DNA of 64,000 nt from GCA-2712985 sp964515905. Lineage in GTDB: Bacteria; Pseudomonadota; Alphaproteobacteria; UBA7887. The stretch lies in contig CAZEWK010000024.1 of assembly GCA_964515905.1 (NCBI GenBank), positions 1 to 64,000 on the forward strand, read 5' to 3'. A program made the position numbers and the translations under genes. This document shows, in pieces, positions 16,860 through 26,393 of the stretch. The notes beneath the pieces are model-generated. The model made no database searches and was not told the DNA's origin. It saw nothing but the letters and a program-made list of their open reading frames with translations. Each line of letters starts with the position of its first letter. Positions within the stretch are counted from its first letter, which is position 1.

Positions 16860-18017
16860 TTAACCCGAAAACTCATCTTTTAACTTTTGCAATCGCCCCT
16901 CCAACCAAACATACTTACAATGCAAACGGGTGGCTTCACTTTCTAAATCTTCCTCTGCGACCAATCCGTTCACAGTAAGCCACCCCTCCTCCTGCAGTTT
17001 GCGCATAATGTTTCTATTTGTCCCTACTGGCAAAAATATGCGTTCCCCATGCGTGCGAAGCTGTGCCACCGCCATTATAACATCAGTAAATAATGTGAAC
17101 CCTGTAGCAGGTTCACTACCACCCAGTAAATAACGGCCACCAGCGCCCAGCTCGGCCCGCGAGTCTCGTGCAAAAAATGAAAAACTAACGCCGGTATGAT
17201 ATTCAAACCCGCGACTATCAGCCGCGTCAATCGTAACCTTGAGATCTGGTGCTTCTTCAAGAACGAGTCCAACGACTTCTTTTAAACGACAAGCCAAACC
17301 AGCTGCTTCTCCCGGCAAGTCTAACTGTTCTAATTTCACCAACCCCTCTAATGCCGATCCTGACGCTTCCAACAACCCCAAAAGATAAGAAGCCACATTA
17401 CTAGCACTTTTTTCTATTGCAGATACGTCCTTCCTATTTAACGCGCCCAGTAATTCAGCTCGTTCTTTTTGGGAAACATGGTACTCATCACAGATTATCC
17501 CTGCCATAGATGGGACATTTAGATCAACGGACAACTCGTTGACGCCGATTAAATTCATAGATTCTGCCGCAATTACAATAACTTCCGAGTCCGCTTTAGC
17601 TGTTTTCGCTGACCCAATTAACTCAACGCCAACTGCACGAAACTGACGATTTGGCCGTAGGTGTCCCCCTTTAACCCGCAGTACTTCACCATTGTACATT
17701 AATCGCAAGGGCCTCGGAGCCCCCTGCAATCGAGTGGCAGCTAGACGTGCAACCTGTGGAGTCATATCTGCTCGTAATCCCATCATACGTTGGGAAATGG
17801 GATCCATTAAACGAAATGTTTCTTCAGATACCGTGGCCCCTATACCGTCTAACAAACTAGTCTCAAATTCTAGCAGGGGAGGTTTAACCCGTTGATAACC
17901 GTACCTGGTATAATAGTCCGATAACTTCCGAACTATAAATTCCTCGTAATCAGCCTCAGGTGGTAGCAAGTCTTCCAACCCTGCTGGCAATAAATTCTTT
18001 AATGACCGATTGACCAT
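16860..18017 (-). CDS. hisZ: ATP phosphoribosyltransferase regulatory subunit
   Basis: A 385-aa class II histidyl-tRNA-synthetase paralogue that lacks the anticodon-binding domain. The catalytic-core motifs are present in modified form: GLEDLLPPEA at the N-terminus, motif 2-like RMMGLRADMTPQVARLAATR near residue 75, and a histidine-site-like SRGFEYHTGVSFSFFA near residue 265. HisZ activates the short form of HisG at the first step of histidine synthesis. No hisG is in the window, so the catalytic subunit must be elsewhere. It sits between serA and purA as in many alphaproteobacteria. Confidence 0.93.
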   Translation of the reverse strand: MVNRSLKNLLPAGLEDLLPPEADYEEFIVRKLSDYYTRYGYQRVKPPLLEFETSLLDGIGATVSEETFRLMDPISQRMMGLRADMTPQVARLAATRLQGAPRPLRLMYNGEVLRVKGGHLRPNRQFRAVGVELIGSAKTAKADSEVIVIAAESMNLIGVNELSVDLNVPSMAGIICDEYHVSQKERAELLGALNRKDVSAIEKSASNVASYLLGLLEASGSALEGLVKLEQLDLPGEAAGLACRLKEVVGLVLEEAPDLKVTIDAADSRGFEYHTGVSFSFFARDSRAELGAGGRYLLGGSEPATGFTLFTDVIMAVAQLRTHGERIFLPVGTNRNIMRKLQEEGWLTVNGLVAEEDLESEATRLHCKYVWLEGRLQKLKDEFSG

Positions 18018-18071
18018 AATTTAAATCTCATATTAATACTCTGTTGCTGTAAACGCTAACGATGCTGTTAA

Positions 18072-19655
18072 CTATTTCCGAGGGAATAGCAATGCGTGCG
18101 CTCTCACAACGTGAGGAAGTTTTCGGACCTTATCTAAAGCGGCGTCAGTTACTGGTTGATCCACTTCAATGAGTGCAACGGCGTCTTCACCGGGTGCCAC
18201 ACGACCTAGATGAAAGGTAGCGATGTTTAAATCCTCATCAGCAAGTGTCTTTCCGAAACTCCCAATAAAGCCCGGTTTATCGTGATTAGAAATTAGAAGC
18301 ATATACGGACCCAACTCGGCTTCTATATTAATATTAGAAAAATGAGTGATGCGCGGCCGCCCACTAAATAAGGTTCCAGCGACACTTTGTGTTTTATAAT
18401 CCGTTACTACTTCTAGGTGGATCATACTATTATAATCACAAGGCCCATCTCGCTTCACTTCCTGAATTTCAATATCGCGCTCTTTTGCAATCAAAGGAGC
18501 ATTAACCAGGTTCACAGAGTCAAGCAATGGAGTAAGTATACCCTTAAGGACCGTTGCTGTAAGAGGCCTAGTATTAAGTGCAGCAGCGGCCCCCTCATAC
18601 GCTACCGTAATAGTTTTTATACCGGCCTCCGTAATTTGCCCCGCAAAACTTCCCAGTTGATCTGCCAATACCATATAAGGCTCCAGTCGCGGAGCCTCCT
18701 CGGAGCTAACAGAGGGCATATTTAATGCATTCGTCACAGATCCTGTGGAGAGATAGTCGGACATCTGTTCTGCCAACTGGACTGCTACGTTTTCTTGCGC
18801 TTCATTCGTTGATGCCCCTAAGTGCGGCGTCGTAATAATTTGGGGCATACCGAACAATGTATTGTCGACCGCTGGTTCCACTTCAAATACATCTAGCGCC
18901 GCACCCGCAACATGTTTCTGTGTTATCGATTTTTTAAGGTCCTGCTCTTTTATTAACCCTCCGCGTGCGCAATTTATAATACGAACACCACACTTCATTT
19001 TTGCCAAAGCGTCTGCGTTTATGATATCCCGTGTTGCGTCAGTCAGAGGGGTGTGTAGACTTATAAAGTCCGCTCGTCGTAAAAGACCATCTAAATATAC
19101 TTTCTCAACACTCAAATCAGTAGCTCGCTCATTCGTCATAAACGGGTCGTAGACAATGACCTTCATTTTTAATCCCTGCGCCCGATTAGCTACAATCGAA
19201 CCAACATTACCACAACCGATAAGACCCAGTGTTTTGCCAGTAATTTCAGTGCCCATAAATCGGGACTTATCCCAATTACCAGATTGTGTGGATCGATCTG
19301 CTTGTGGAATTTCCCGTGCAAGGGCCAACATTAATGCAATTGCATGCTCAGCAGTGGTCGTTGAATTGCCAGACGGGGTATTCATAACCACAATACCAAG
19401 TTCAGTCGCGGCAGAAATATCGATATTATCTACACCAATTCCCGCTCTGCCAACCACTCGTAGGTTCTCCCCAGCTGCAAGGATGTCAGAGGTGACTTTT
19501 GTAGACGAACGAACCGCCAAACCATCGTAGCCCGGAATCACTTCTGCTAAATCTTTCTGATCTAGGCCAATATTTACGTCTACATTAATTCCCCGCGCCC
19601 GAAAAATATCAGCCGCTTTAGAACTCAGACGATCAGATATCAAAACTTTAATCAT
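18072..19655 (-). CDS. serA: D-3-phosphoglycerate dehydrogenase
   Basis: A 527-aa long-form SerA that oxidises 3-phosphoglycerate with NAD at the first step of serine synthesis. The N-terminal catalytic part has VGRAGIGVDNID, the NAD loop GLIGCGNVGS, the catalytic Arg in INCARGGLI, and HLGASTNEAQ with the catalytic His. An intervening domain follows, then a C-terminal ACT domain (GFIGSFGKTLADEDLNI) that can bind serine for feedback inhibition. It follows serC by 36 bp in the same operon. Confidence 0.96.
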   Translation of the reverse strand: MIKVLISDRLSSKAADIFRARGINVDVNIGLDQKDLAEVIPGYDGLAVRSSTKVTSDILAAGENLRVVGRAGIGVDNIDISAATELGIVVMNTPSGNSTTTAEHAIALMLALAREIPQADRSTQSGNWDKSRFMGTEITGKTLGLIGCGNVGSIVANRAQGLKMKVIVYDPFMTNERATDLSVEKVYLDGLLRRADFISLHTPLTDATRDIINADALAKMKCGVRIINCARGGLIKEQDLKKSITQKHVAGAALDVFEVEPAVDNTLFGMPQIITTPHLGASTNEAQENVAVQLAEQMSDYLSTGSVTNALNMPSVSSEEAPRLEPYMVLADQLGSFAGQITEAGIKTITVAYEGAAAALNTRPLTATVLKGILTPLLDSVNLVNAPLIAKERDIEIQEVKRDGPCDYNSMIHLEVVTDYKTQSVAGTLFSGRPRITHFSNINIEAELGPYMLLISNHDKPGFIGSFGKTLADEDLNIATFHLGRVAPGEDAVALIEVDQPVTDAALDKVRKLPHVVRAHALLFPRK

Positions 19656-19691
19656 GAAACTCTCGCAGGTGGAACCTTCAAAATATGGTGC

Positions 19692-20846
19692 TCAAGGATT
19701 AGGTGGCTTGATTTCGTTAAAGGCCCAATCTAACCAGGGAAATAGTAAATCAAGGTCCGACCTTTCGACTGTGGCACCTGCCCAAATTCGAAGCCCAGGT
19801 GGAGCGTCGCGATATCCGTTAATATCGTTGGCAACTCCTTCTCCTTCAAGCAACGAGCACATTTGCGTCATAACTTTCCGCTGACACTCAACTGATAATG
19901 ACACAAACCATGGATCATCAATTTTCAAACATACGGAAGTAGAAGACCTAATTTTAGGATCGTCAACTAAGAAGGATACCCAAATAGACTTTTCAACCCA
20001 ACGAGCAATGGTATCAAGATTTGATTTGCTCCTATCAATTAATCCCTGCTCTCCACCTATCGACTCGGCCCAATTTAAAGCATCCAAGGCATCCTCAACA
20101 CACAACATCGAAGGAGTATTAATAGTATCCCCTTCGAAAAAACCCTTTTTTAACTTACCATTATTTGTCATTCGAAATAATTTCGGCAGCGGCCACGTAG
20201 GTTTATAATGGTTCAGTCTCTTAATCGCCCTTGGCCCTAAAATTAGTATTCCGTGTTGTCCTTCGCCACCTAGTACCTTTTGCCACGAATACGTAACAAC
20301 ATCTAGGCGTTCCCATGGCAAAGCCATCCCAAATACCGCCGACGTGGCATCACAGAATGTTAACCCTTTTCGGTCATCCGGAATCCAGTCTCCATCCGGC
20401 AAGCAGGCTCCCGATGTTGTGCCATTCCAAGTGAATACGACATCTCGCAAAAAATTTACCTTTCGTAGATCCGGTATAAAGCCGTATTCTGCATGCAATA
20501 GATTAACATCAGTCAACATTAGGTGTGATACGATGTCGCTGGCCCAACTAGAACCAAAGCTCTCCCACGACAAGACATCTACGCCCCTAGGGCCCAGCAT
20601 GGACCATAGTGCCATCTCGAATGCCCCAGTATCGGACCCCGGGGTAACAGCAATTAGGTAGTCCTCAGGTAAATTAAGTAAGGCCCGACTTTTATCTAGA
20701 ATTTGCTTAATACGCTTCTTGGCTGGCTCCGAGCGATGAGACCGACCTACAAGCGCGTTAGCTAAGACATTTGAAGACCAATTCGGCCGTTTTGTGCAGG
20801 GCCCCGACGAGAAATTTGGGTTCGCCGGATAGGCTCTCGGTTTCAT
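19692..20846 (-). CDS. serC: phosphoserine aminotransferase
   Basis: A 384-aa PLP enzyme that converts 3-phosphohydroxypyruvate and glutamate to phosphoserine. It belongs to the longer alphaproteobacterial/methanosarcinal type, starting with NPNFSSGPCTKRP. Useful residues are TPGSDTGAFEMALW in the cofactor site and the Schiff-base lysine in YSWQKVLGGEGQHG. It heads the serC-serA-hisZ-purA cluster, and a structured leader lies about 30 bp before the ATG. Pairing with serA shows its role in serine synthesis; pdxF activity for vitamin B6 is also known in this family. Confidence 0.93.
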   Translation of the reverse strand: MKPRAYPANPNFSSGPCTKRPNWSSNVLANALVGRSHRSEPAKKRIKQILDKSRALLNLPEDYLIAVTPGSDTGAFEMALWSMLGPRGVDVLSWESFGSSWASDIVSHLMLTDVNLLHAEYGFIPDLRKVNFLRDVVFTWNGTTSGACLPDGDWIPDDRKGLTFCDATSAVFGMALPWERLDVVTYSWQKVLGGEGQHGILILGPRAIKRLNHYKPTWPLPKLFRMTNNGKLKKGFFEGDTINTPSMLCVEDALDALNWAESIGGEQGLIDRSKSNLDTIARWVEKSIWVSFLVDDPKIRSSTSVCLKIDDPWFVSLSVECQRKVMTQMCSLLEGEGVANDINGYRDAPPGLRIWAGATVERSDLDLLFPWLDWAFNEIKPPNP

Positions 20847-20875
20847 ATTTGGTTTTATATCTCAAAATCAAACGT

Positions 20876-20924
20876 ATGACGGCAGAAGCGTGGGGATCTT
20901 ATGGGTACAGGCGTAAAGCGTCAA
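20876..20924 (-). ncRNA. candidate serC leader RNA structure
   Basis: On the minus strand, 30-78 bp before the serC ATG, TGACG and CGTCA arms enclose a 37-base segment containing GCTTTACGCC and CCCCACGCTTCTGCC. A conserved serC RNA motif upstream of alphaproteobacterial serC operons is known, and position and shape fit, but I am matching from memory and cannot score it. Confidence 0.4.
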
Positions 20925-20957
20925 TACTGCAGTGCAGCATCACAAATATTCTACGAC

Positions 20958-21758
20958 TTATAATTTATGAACTACCGTGTGAGCATGATTAATTGGTCCA
21001 TGACCTGAACCATAACCAGGAGCTGTCCTAATAGCCTTGAAAAGGTATTCACGCGCCCGAAGCACTGAAGGTTTGACCGCCATACCTTGGGCAAGGCCCG
21101 CTGCTACTGCCGATGCCAACGTGCAACCTGTCCCATGTGTATGAGGGGTATTTATTCTTATGGAGCTAAATTCTTCAATCCCATCAGTCGTAGCAAGCAT
21201 ATCGACTATTTGAACGCCGGATAGATGTCCCCCCTTTAACAAAACCGCTTTTGGGCCTAAAGAAAGCAAATCAAGTGCCGCTATCTTCATATCCTCAACG
21301 GTCTTCACAGGAGTGCCGAGTATTCGGCTGGCCTCCGGCAAATTAGGGGTAATCAAATCAGCTTTTGGAATCAACTTTGAAACTAAAGCACCTAAAGCAC
21401 TGTCTTCTAGAAGAACAGCCCCACCTTTGGCGTACATAACAGGATCTACTACTATACTAATTTCAAGGGTATTGGATGCACTTACCTGCGTAACACGTTC
21501 GATAAGCTCCTCATTGTGAAGCATTCCTGTCTTGATCACATCTGCACCAATATCGCTAAGTACTGCCGTCATCTGCTGCTCTACAAACTCTGGTGGCACC
21601 TCATGAATTGCCTGAACACCCCTAGTATTCTGCACAGTCACCGCTGTTACTGCTGTCGCAGCGTAACTATTTAGTGCCGTAACAGTTTTAATATCCGCCT
21701 GGATGCCAGCACCACCACCTGAATCGGAACCCGCAACTATTAGGACACGCCCCTTCAT
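20958..21758 (-). CDS. thiD: hydroxymethylpyrimidine/phosphomethylpyrimidine kinase
   Basis: A 266-aa ribokinase-fold kinase that phosphorylates HMP and HMP-P for thiamine synthesis. Signature elements are VAGSDSGGGAGIQADIKT at the N-terminus, DPVMYAKGG in the middle, and the anion-hole block NTPHTHGTGCTLASAVAAGLA near the C-terminus with the catalytic Cys. It ends the superoperon 27 bp after glmM. Its partner for ring coupling, thiE, lies separately at 43967 in the glycolytic operon. Confidence 0.95.
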   Translation of the reverse strand: MKGRVLIVAGSDSGGGAGIQADIKTVTALNSYAATAVTAVTVQNTRGVQAIHEVPPEFVEQQMTAVLSDIGADVIKTGMLHNEELIERVTQVSASNTLEISIVVDPVMYAKGGAVLLEDSALGALVSKLIPKADLITPNLPEASRILGTPVKTVEDMKIAALDLLSLGPKAVLLKGGHLSGVQIVDMLATTDGIEEFSSIRINTPHTHGTGCTLASAVAAGLAQGMAVKPSVLRAREYLFKAIRTAPGYGSGHGPINHAHTVVHKL

Positions 21759-21785
21759 AATTTTGGATCCTTATTTTTTATTTGT

Positions 21786-23132
21786 TCACTTCGCTTGCTG
21801 CTCAATCGAACCCGCCAGGGATTCAACAACATCGCGCACAAGAGATTCATTCATCCCTTCACCCATAATCCGAATCTTTTGTTCCGTTCCGGATCGCCGC
21901 ACCAAAAGACGACCATCATCACCCAGTTTCTGTTCCGCCGCTGTAATACATCGACGAACCTCCTCTCTTTCCAACAACCTAATATTCGTCGAAGCTACAT
22001 TTCGTAGTACTTGTGGTAACGGAGTAAATACCCGACAGACCTCACTCGCTGGTTTAGGTGACCTGACCAACATTGATAAGACCTTTAACGCAGCAATCAA
22101 GCCATCTCCCGTCGTGGTATGATCTGCTAAGATTATATGTCCGGACTGCTCACCACCTAAGTTGTAGCCATGTTGACGCATGTACTCAGTAACATATCGA
22201 TCTCCAACTTGGGTCCGCGAAAGATGAAGCCCTAAAACATTAAGATACCTTTCCAAACCCCAATTAGACATATGAGTTGCCACCAAACCATTTCCTTCTA
22301 GCTCCCCACGAGCGTACATTTGACCAGCGATCAGCGCCATAAGTTGATCGCCATCTAATAATTCGCCTTTCTCATCAGCTATGACAACCCTGTCTGCATC
22401 TCCATCTAAGGCGATCCCGATATCTGCACCCTCCTTGCAAACAATTTCGCACATATGGCTGGGTACAGTCGAACCACACCTAAGATTTATATTAGTACCA
22501 TCAGGACTTACACCCGTGGCATAAACAGTCGCACCTAGTTCACGGAGAACTGTTGCCGCAACTCGATATGCGGCGCCGTTTCCACAATCAATGACTACTT
22601 TTAATCCATCTAATGTCATGCCTTTTGGGAATGTGTTCTTTGCGAATTCTATGTACCGACCCTGAGCATCAAACATTCGCCAGAGGCGTCCTAATCTCTC
22701 AGGAGATTCTGCTTTAAGATCCGCACCTCGATCAATCATGTCCTCAATTTCTGCCTCAGCTTCATCGGACAACTTAAAACCTTCTGGACCAAATAATTTG
22801 ATCCCATTGTCTTCAAACAAGTTGTGAGAAGCAGAAATCATGACCCCTAAATCTGCACGGAGAGACCTTGTCAACATAGCAACGGCCGGTGTCGGCAATG
22901 GACCAACAAGATTTACATTCATACCCATGGCCAAAAAACCCGCCGAAAGCGCCTGCTCAATCATATAACCGGACAAACGAGTATCCTTACCAATCACAAC
23001 GTTATGCCGGTGTCTACCTCGGGTGAAATAATGCCCTGCAGCCAACCCCACACGAAGCACAGTTGCTGCCGTCATAGGCTCTTGATTAGCGCACCCACGG
23101 ATGCCGTCGGTTCCAAATAAATTACGAGGCAT
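21786..23132 (-). CDS. glmM: phosphoglucosamine mutase
   Basis: A 448-aa alpha-D-phosphohexomutase that interconverts glucosamine-6-P and glucosamine-1-P for peptidoglycan and lipopolysaccharide precursors. It begins NLFGTDGIRG; the catalytic phosphoserine is in MISASHNLFEDNG near residue 100; the metal loop is DGDADR near residue 243; the sugar-recognition motif is GGEQSGHI; and the phosphate-binding RRSGTEQKIRIM is near the C-terminus. The length is normal. It lies between folP and thiD in the cell-envelope superoperon, an order shared by many alphaproteobacteria. Confidence 0.96.
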   Translation of the reverse strand: MPRNLFGTDGIRGCANQEPMTAATVLRVGLAAGHYFTRGRHRHNVVIGKDTRLSGYMIEQALSAGFLAMGMNVNLVGPLPTPAVAMLTRSLRADLGVMISASHNLFEDNGIKLFGPEGFKLSDEAEAEIEDMIDRGADLKAESPERLGRLWRMFDAQGRYIEFAKNTFPKGMTLDGLKVVIDCGNGAAYRVAATVLRELGATVYATGVSPDGTNINLRCGSTVPSHMCEIVCKEGADIGIALDGDADRVVIADEKGELLDGDQLMALIAGQMYARGELEGNGLVATHMSNWGLERYLNVLGLHLSRTQVGDRYVTEYMRQHGYNLGGEQSGHIILADHTTTGDGLIAALKVLSMLVRSPKPASEVCRVFTPLPQVLRNVASTNIRLLEREEVRRCITAAEQKLGDDGRLLVRRSGTEQKIRIMGEGMNESLVRDVVESLAGSIEQQAK

Positions 23133-23233
23133 ATTTTCTACTTAGTTTGTTTTATGTTTTCTCGAACTTAAATCGTACACTATATTTTAACCAATATCTA
23201 AATATCATCGTCCCACGGAAACCGTACTCCTTT

Positions 23234-24364
23234 TCATCGGGAGATACCGTTAATGGCTCTCCACACACCGAGAGCTTGTGCAGTTTCGGCAACATCATGG
23301 ACTCGAATTATTTGGACTCCTTCGTTAGCTGCATGCAAAGCAGCAGCCAAGGAACCACCGGTCCGATCTTTAAGCAATGATTGATCGCTCACTTTGCCGA
23401 ATTTTCGGGAGGCCCCAACCATCAGAGGACACCCCAAGCCATGCAAAAGACCTAGGGACTCAAGAATCTCGAAATTTTCTTTGGGTGTCTTAGCAAACCC
23501 AAGACCAGGATCCAAAATAACCTTATCCGAAGAAATACCGGCCGCGCATGCAACCTCTAGACGATCCTCTAGATAATCATAGACGTCAAAAATTCTGGCG
23601 CCATAGTAGTTTTTTACAGTGTCATTATTCTGCCTCTGAGAATGCATTAGAATTACGGGCACACCGATAGATGCAACAAGGGAGGGGTTTCTCTCAGAGG
23701 CGGTCAAAGCACTAATGTCGTTGATGATCATTGCACCGTTCTTCACTGCCAACTGCATGGTTTCACCATGATAAGTATCAACAGACACCGGCATTCCCTC
23801 CGAAGACAGTGCCCTCACAACCGGCAACACCCGATTTTGCTCCATCTCTGCAGTGATTGGGCTGCTGCCAGGACGCGTTGATTCGCCGCCCACATCAATA
23901 AATGCAGCGCCTGCCTTATATAAGGCGCGTCCCTGTACAATTGCCTTTTCCAAAGAAAAAAAAGCCCCACCGTCAGAGAAACTGTCCGGTGTTACATTTA
24001 CCACTCCCGCTATAATCGGATTGGAATAGCGACTCAACACAGTCCTCTCCCGAATGGCCGTAAGCCGGCTAATCACGGATCGCACGCGAGCGTGGAGACA
24101 TTGACCAACAGCCGTCTCTAATTTAGCCAAAAAACAAGTGGGAAATTGTTCCGATCTTAAGTCACAACCATTACGAACGACTATCTCACACATTGTAAAC
24201 GCCGCAACACCAGCCAGGGGAAGCCCTTGGCCAGACGTTACAGCCCTCTTGGCCCGATGACCATGAAGGATCCCGAATGGCCGCACATACACTTTGCTCG
24301 TCTCGGTGAAGGCTAGTGCTAGGGCCCGTCCGGAGCTAGATAAGCCCATAATGAGACATTCCAC
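23234..24364 (-). CDS. folP: dihydropteroate synthase
   Basis: A 376-aa enzyme that joins the pterin pyrophosphate to p-aminobenzoate in folate synthesis; the sulfonamide target. The barrel starts near residue 115 with GVVNVTPDSFSDGG, followed by DVGGESTRPGS, VDTYHGETM, and DPGLGFAKT with the pterin-binding Asp. About 110 residues precede the barrel, a common feature in alphaproteobacteria, here of unknown function. The start is a GTG; an ATG five codons downstream is an alternative. It sits 14 bp after ftsH. Confidence 0.92.
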   Translation of the reverse strand: MECLIMGLSSSGRALALAFTETSKVYVRPFGILHGHRAKRAVTSGQGLPLAGVAAFTMCEIVVRNGCDLRSEQFPTCFLAKLETAVGQCLHARVRSVISRLTAIRERTVLSRYSNPIIAGVVNVTPDSFSDGGAFFSLEKAIVQGRALYKAGAAFIDVGGESTRPGSSPITAEMEQNRVLPVVRALSSEGMPVSVDTYHGETMQLAVKNGAMIINDISALTASERNPSLVASIGVPVILMHSQRQNNDTVKNYYGARIFDVYDYLEDRLEVACAAGISSDKVILDPGLGFAKTPKENFEILESLGLLHGLGCPLMVGASRKFGKVSDQSLLKDRTGGSLAAALHAANEGVQIIRVHDVAETAQALGVWRAINGISR

Positions 24365-24378
24365 GCTTATTTATGCAG

Positions 24379-26313
24379 CTAGCCACCCGTTTGTGGATTT
24401 GGAGAGAGGTCGCCTGGCGCATTTCCAGTGGATCCGCTTGATGGAACAGAGGAGCGTTTCCCTCGACCAGACGACGGCGGTTCATCCTCAGGGTCTCTCA
24501 CTATTTTTTGCCCTTTTAGCAGACTGTTCACTTCCTCTGCACCCAGTGTTTCGTATTCAAGTAGAGCTTCAGCAATCTTATGCAAGCCGTCAATTTTTTC
24601 AGTCAGAATATCTTTTGCCGATGCCTCAGCTTGTTCTATAAGACTACGGACCTCCTGATCTATCAATTCTGCTGTGGCATCTGAAACGTTTTTGTGTTGA
24701 GTAACAGAATGGCCCAAGAACACCTCTTCATTGTTGGAATCGTACAACAACGGGCCAAGCTTTTCGCTCATCCCCCACTCTGTAACCATCTTGCGAGCCA
24801 GCCCAGTAGCTTGTTGAATATCATTTGCTGCTCCAGTCGTCACATGTTCGGCACCAAAAATTAATTCCTCAGCAACTCTTCCTCCATACATACTGGCGAG
24901 TCTGGATTCAATTTCCTGCTTTGTATGGCTGTAACGGTCTCGTTCTGGTAACGACATGGTGACACCTAATGCTCTTCCCCGGGGAATAATGGTAACTTTA
25001 TGGAGAGGATCATGTCCTGGCATGTTAATCCCTACCAAAGCATGCCCGGCTTCGTGATAGGCAGTTATCTTCTTTTCGTCCTCGGACATCACCGCAGACC
25101 GTCGTTCGGCCCCCATCATAACCTTGTCTTTAGCTGTCTCGAACTCGGCCATAGTGACAACTCGACGCCCTACTCGCGCAGCCAGCAACGCAGCCTCATT
25201 TACCAAATTTGCAAGGTCTGCCCCAGAAAACCCTGGCGTCCCTCGAGCGATTACCTTCGAGTCTACATCTGGAGCAAGTGGCACCTTTTTCATGTGTACC
25301 TTCAAGATTTTATCTCTACCCATAATATCCGGGTTCGGCACCACTACCTGACGATCGAAACGGCCTGGACGTAATAGTGCAGGATCCAAAACATCGGGGC
25401 GGTTCGTAGCAGCAATTAGAATGACGCCCTCTGTAGACTCAAAACCGTCCATCTCTACCAAGAGCTGATTTAACGTTTGCTCTCGCTCGTCATTCCCTCC
25501 GCCCAGTCCAGCTCCTCGATGCCGTCCCACTGCATCAATTTCATCGATAAAAATAATACATGGGGCGTTCTTTTTACCTTGTTCAAACATATCTCGAACG
25601 CGACTGGCTCCGACACCAACAAATAATTCAACAAAGTCAGATCCGGAAATGGTAAAAAATGGGACGTTTGCCTCACCAGCTATTGCCCGTGCCAACAGGG
25701 TTTTCCCTGTTCCAGGCGGACCTACCAAAAGCGCACCTTTAGGGATCCTCCCACCGAGCCTTTGGAATTTTTGTGGAGCTTTCAAAAATTCAACGATTTC
25801 TTGAAGTTCCTCTTTAGCTTCGTCTATACCAGCAACATCCTCAAAAGTTACCCGGCCTTGTTTCTCAGTGAGCATTCTTGCCCGCGATTTTCCGAAACCT
25901 AGTGCTTTTCCACCACCCCCTTGCATCTGGCGCATAAAAAATATCCAGACGCCAATTATCAACAACATTGGAAGCCAATTTAACAGAACCCCAAAAATAG
26001 GGGATACTTGTTCATCACCAGCGGGCTTGGCAGTTATTAACACTCCGTGTGTCCTCAAACGGCTGACAAGGTTAGGATCGTCAGGCGCATATGTAGAAAA
26101 TGTTTGCCCCGTGCCAGAAAGGTGTCCAGTAATTTGATTTCCTTCAATCGTTACATCCCTGACCTGTCCACTTTCAACATGGTCTAAAAATTCTGAAAAG
26201 GGCAACGGTGTTGCCTCACCTTGCTTCGATTTCCCCTGAAACAAATTGAACAAAGTCAAAAGGAGAAGTGCTATTATTATCCAAAGAGCTATATTGCGGC
26301 CTACGTTATTCAC
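24379..26313 (-). CDS. ftsH: ATP-dependent zinc metalloprotease FtsH
   Basis: A 644-aa inner-membrane AAA protease that degrades damaged membrane proteins and, in many bacteria, RpoH and LpxC. Two membrane helices (residues about 7-25 and 107-127) flank a small periplasmic domain. The AAA domain has Walker A GPPGTGKT (198-205), Walker B IIFIDEIDAVG and the second-region of homology with ATNRPDVLDPALLRPGRFDRQ. The zinc site is HEAGH near residue 425. The tail is rich in Ser, Gly and Pro. The start is GTG. Its substrate RpoH is encoded in the same window. Confidence 0.97.
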   Translation of the reverse strand: MNNVGRNIALWIIIALLLLTLFNLFQGKSKQGEATPLPFSEFLDHVESGQVRDVTIEGNQITGHLSGTGQTFSTYAPDDPNLVSRLRTHGVLITAKPAGDEQVSPIFGVLLNWLPMLLIIGVWIFFMRQMQGGGGKALGFGKSRARMLTEKQGRVTFEDVAGIDEAKEELQEIVEFLKAPQKFQRLGGRIPKGALLVGPPGTGKTLLARAIAGEANVPFFTISGSDFVELFVGVGASRVRDMFEQGKKNAPCIIFIDEIDAVGRHRGAGLGGGNDEREQTLNQLLVEMDGFESTEGVILIAATNRPDVLDPALLRPGRFDRQVVVPNPDIMGRDKILKVHMKKVPLAPDVDSKVIARGTPGFSGADLANLVNEAALLAARVGRRVVTMAEFETAKDKVMMGAERRSAVMSEDEKKITAYHEAGHALVGINMPGHDPLHKVTIIPRGRALGVTMSLPERDRYSHTKQEIESRLASMYGGRVAEELIFGAEHVTTGAANDIQQATGLARKMVTEWGMSEKLGPLLYDSNNEEVFLGHSVTQHKNVSDATAELIDQEVRSLIEQAEASAKDILTEKIDGLHKIAEALLEYETLGAEEVNSLLKGQKIVRDPEDEPPSSGRGKRSSVPSSGSTGNAPGDLSPNPQTGG

Positions 26314-26393
26314 TACAGATATTCTCCGATACTTTTGCCTTAAAATATATTAAGCGTTCGCAGTGGATCTTTGATTACTTTCGGTCACATTTG

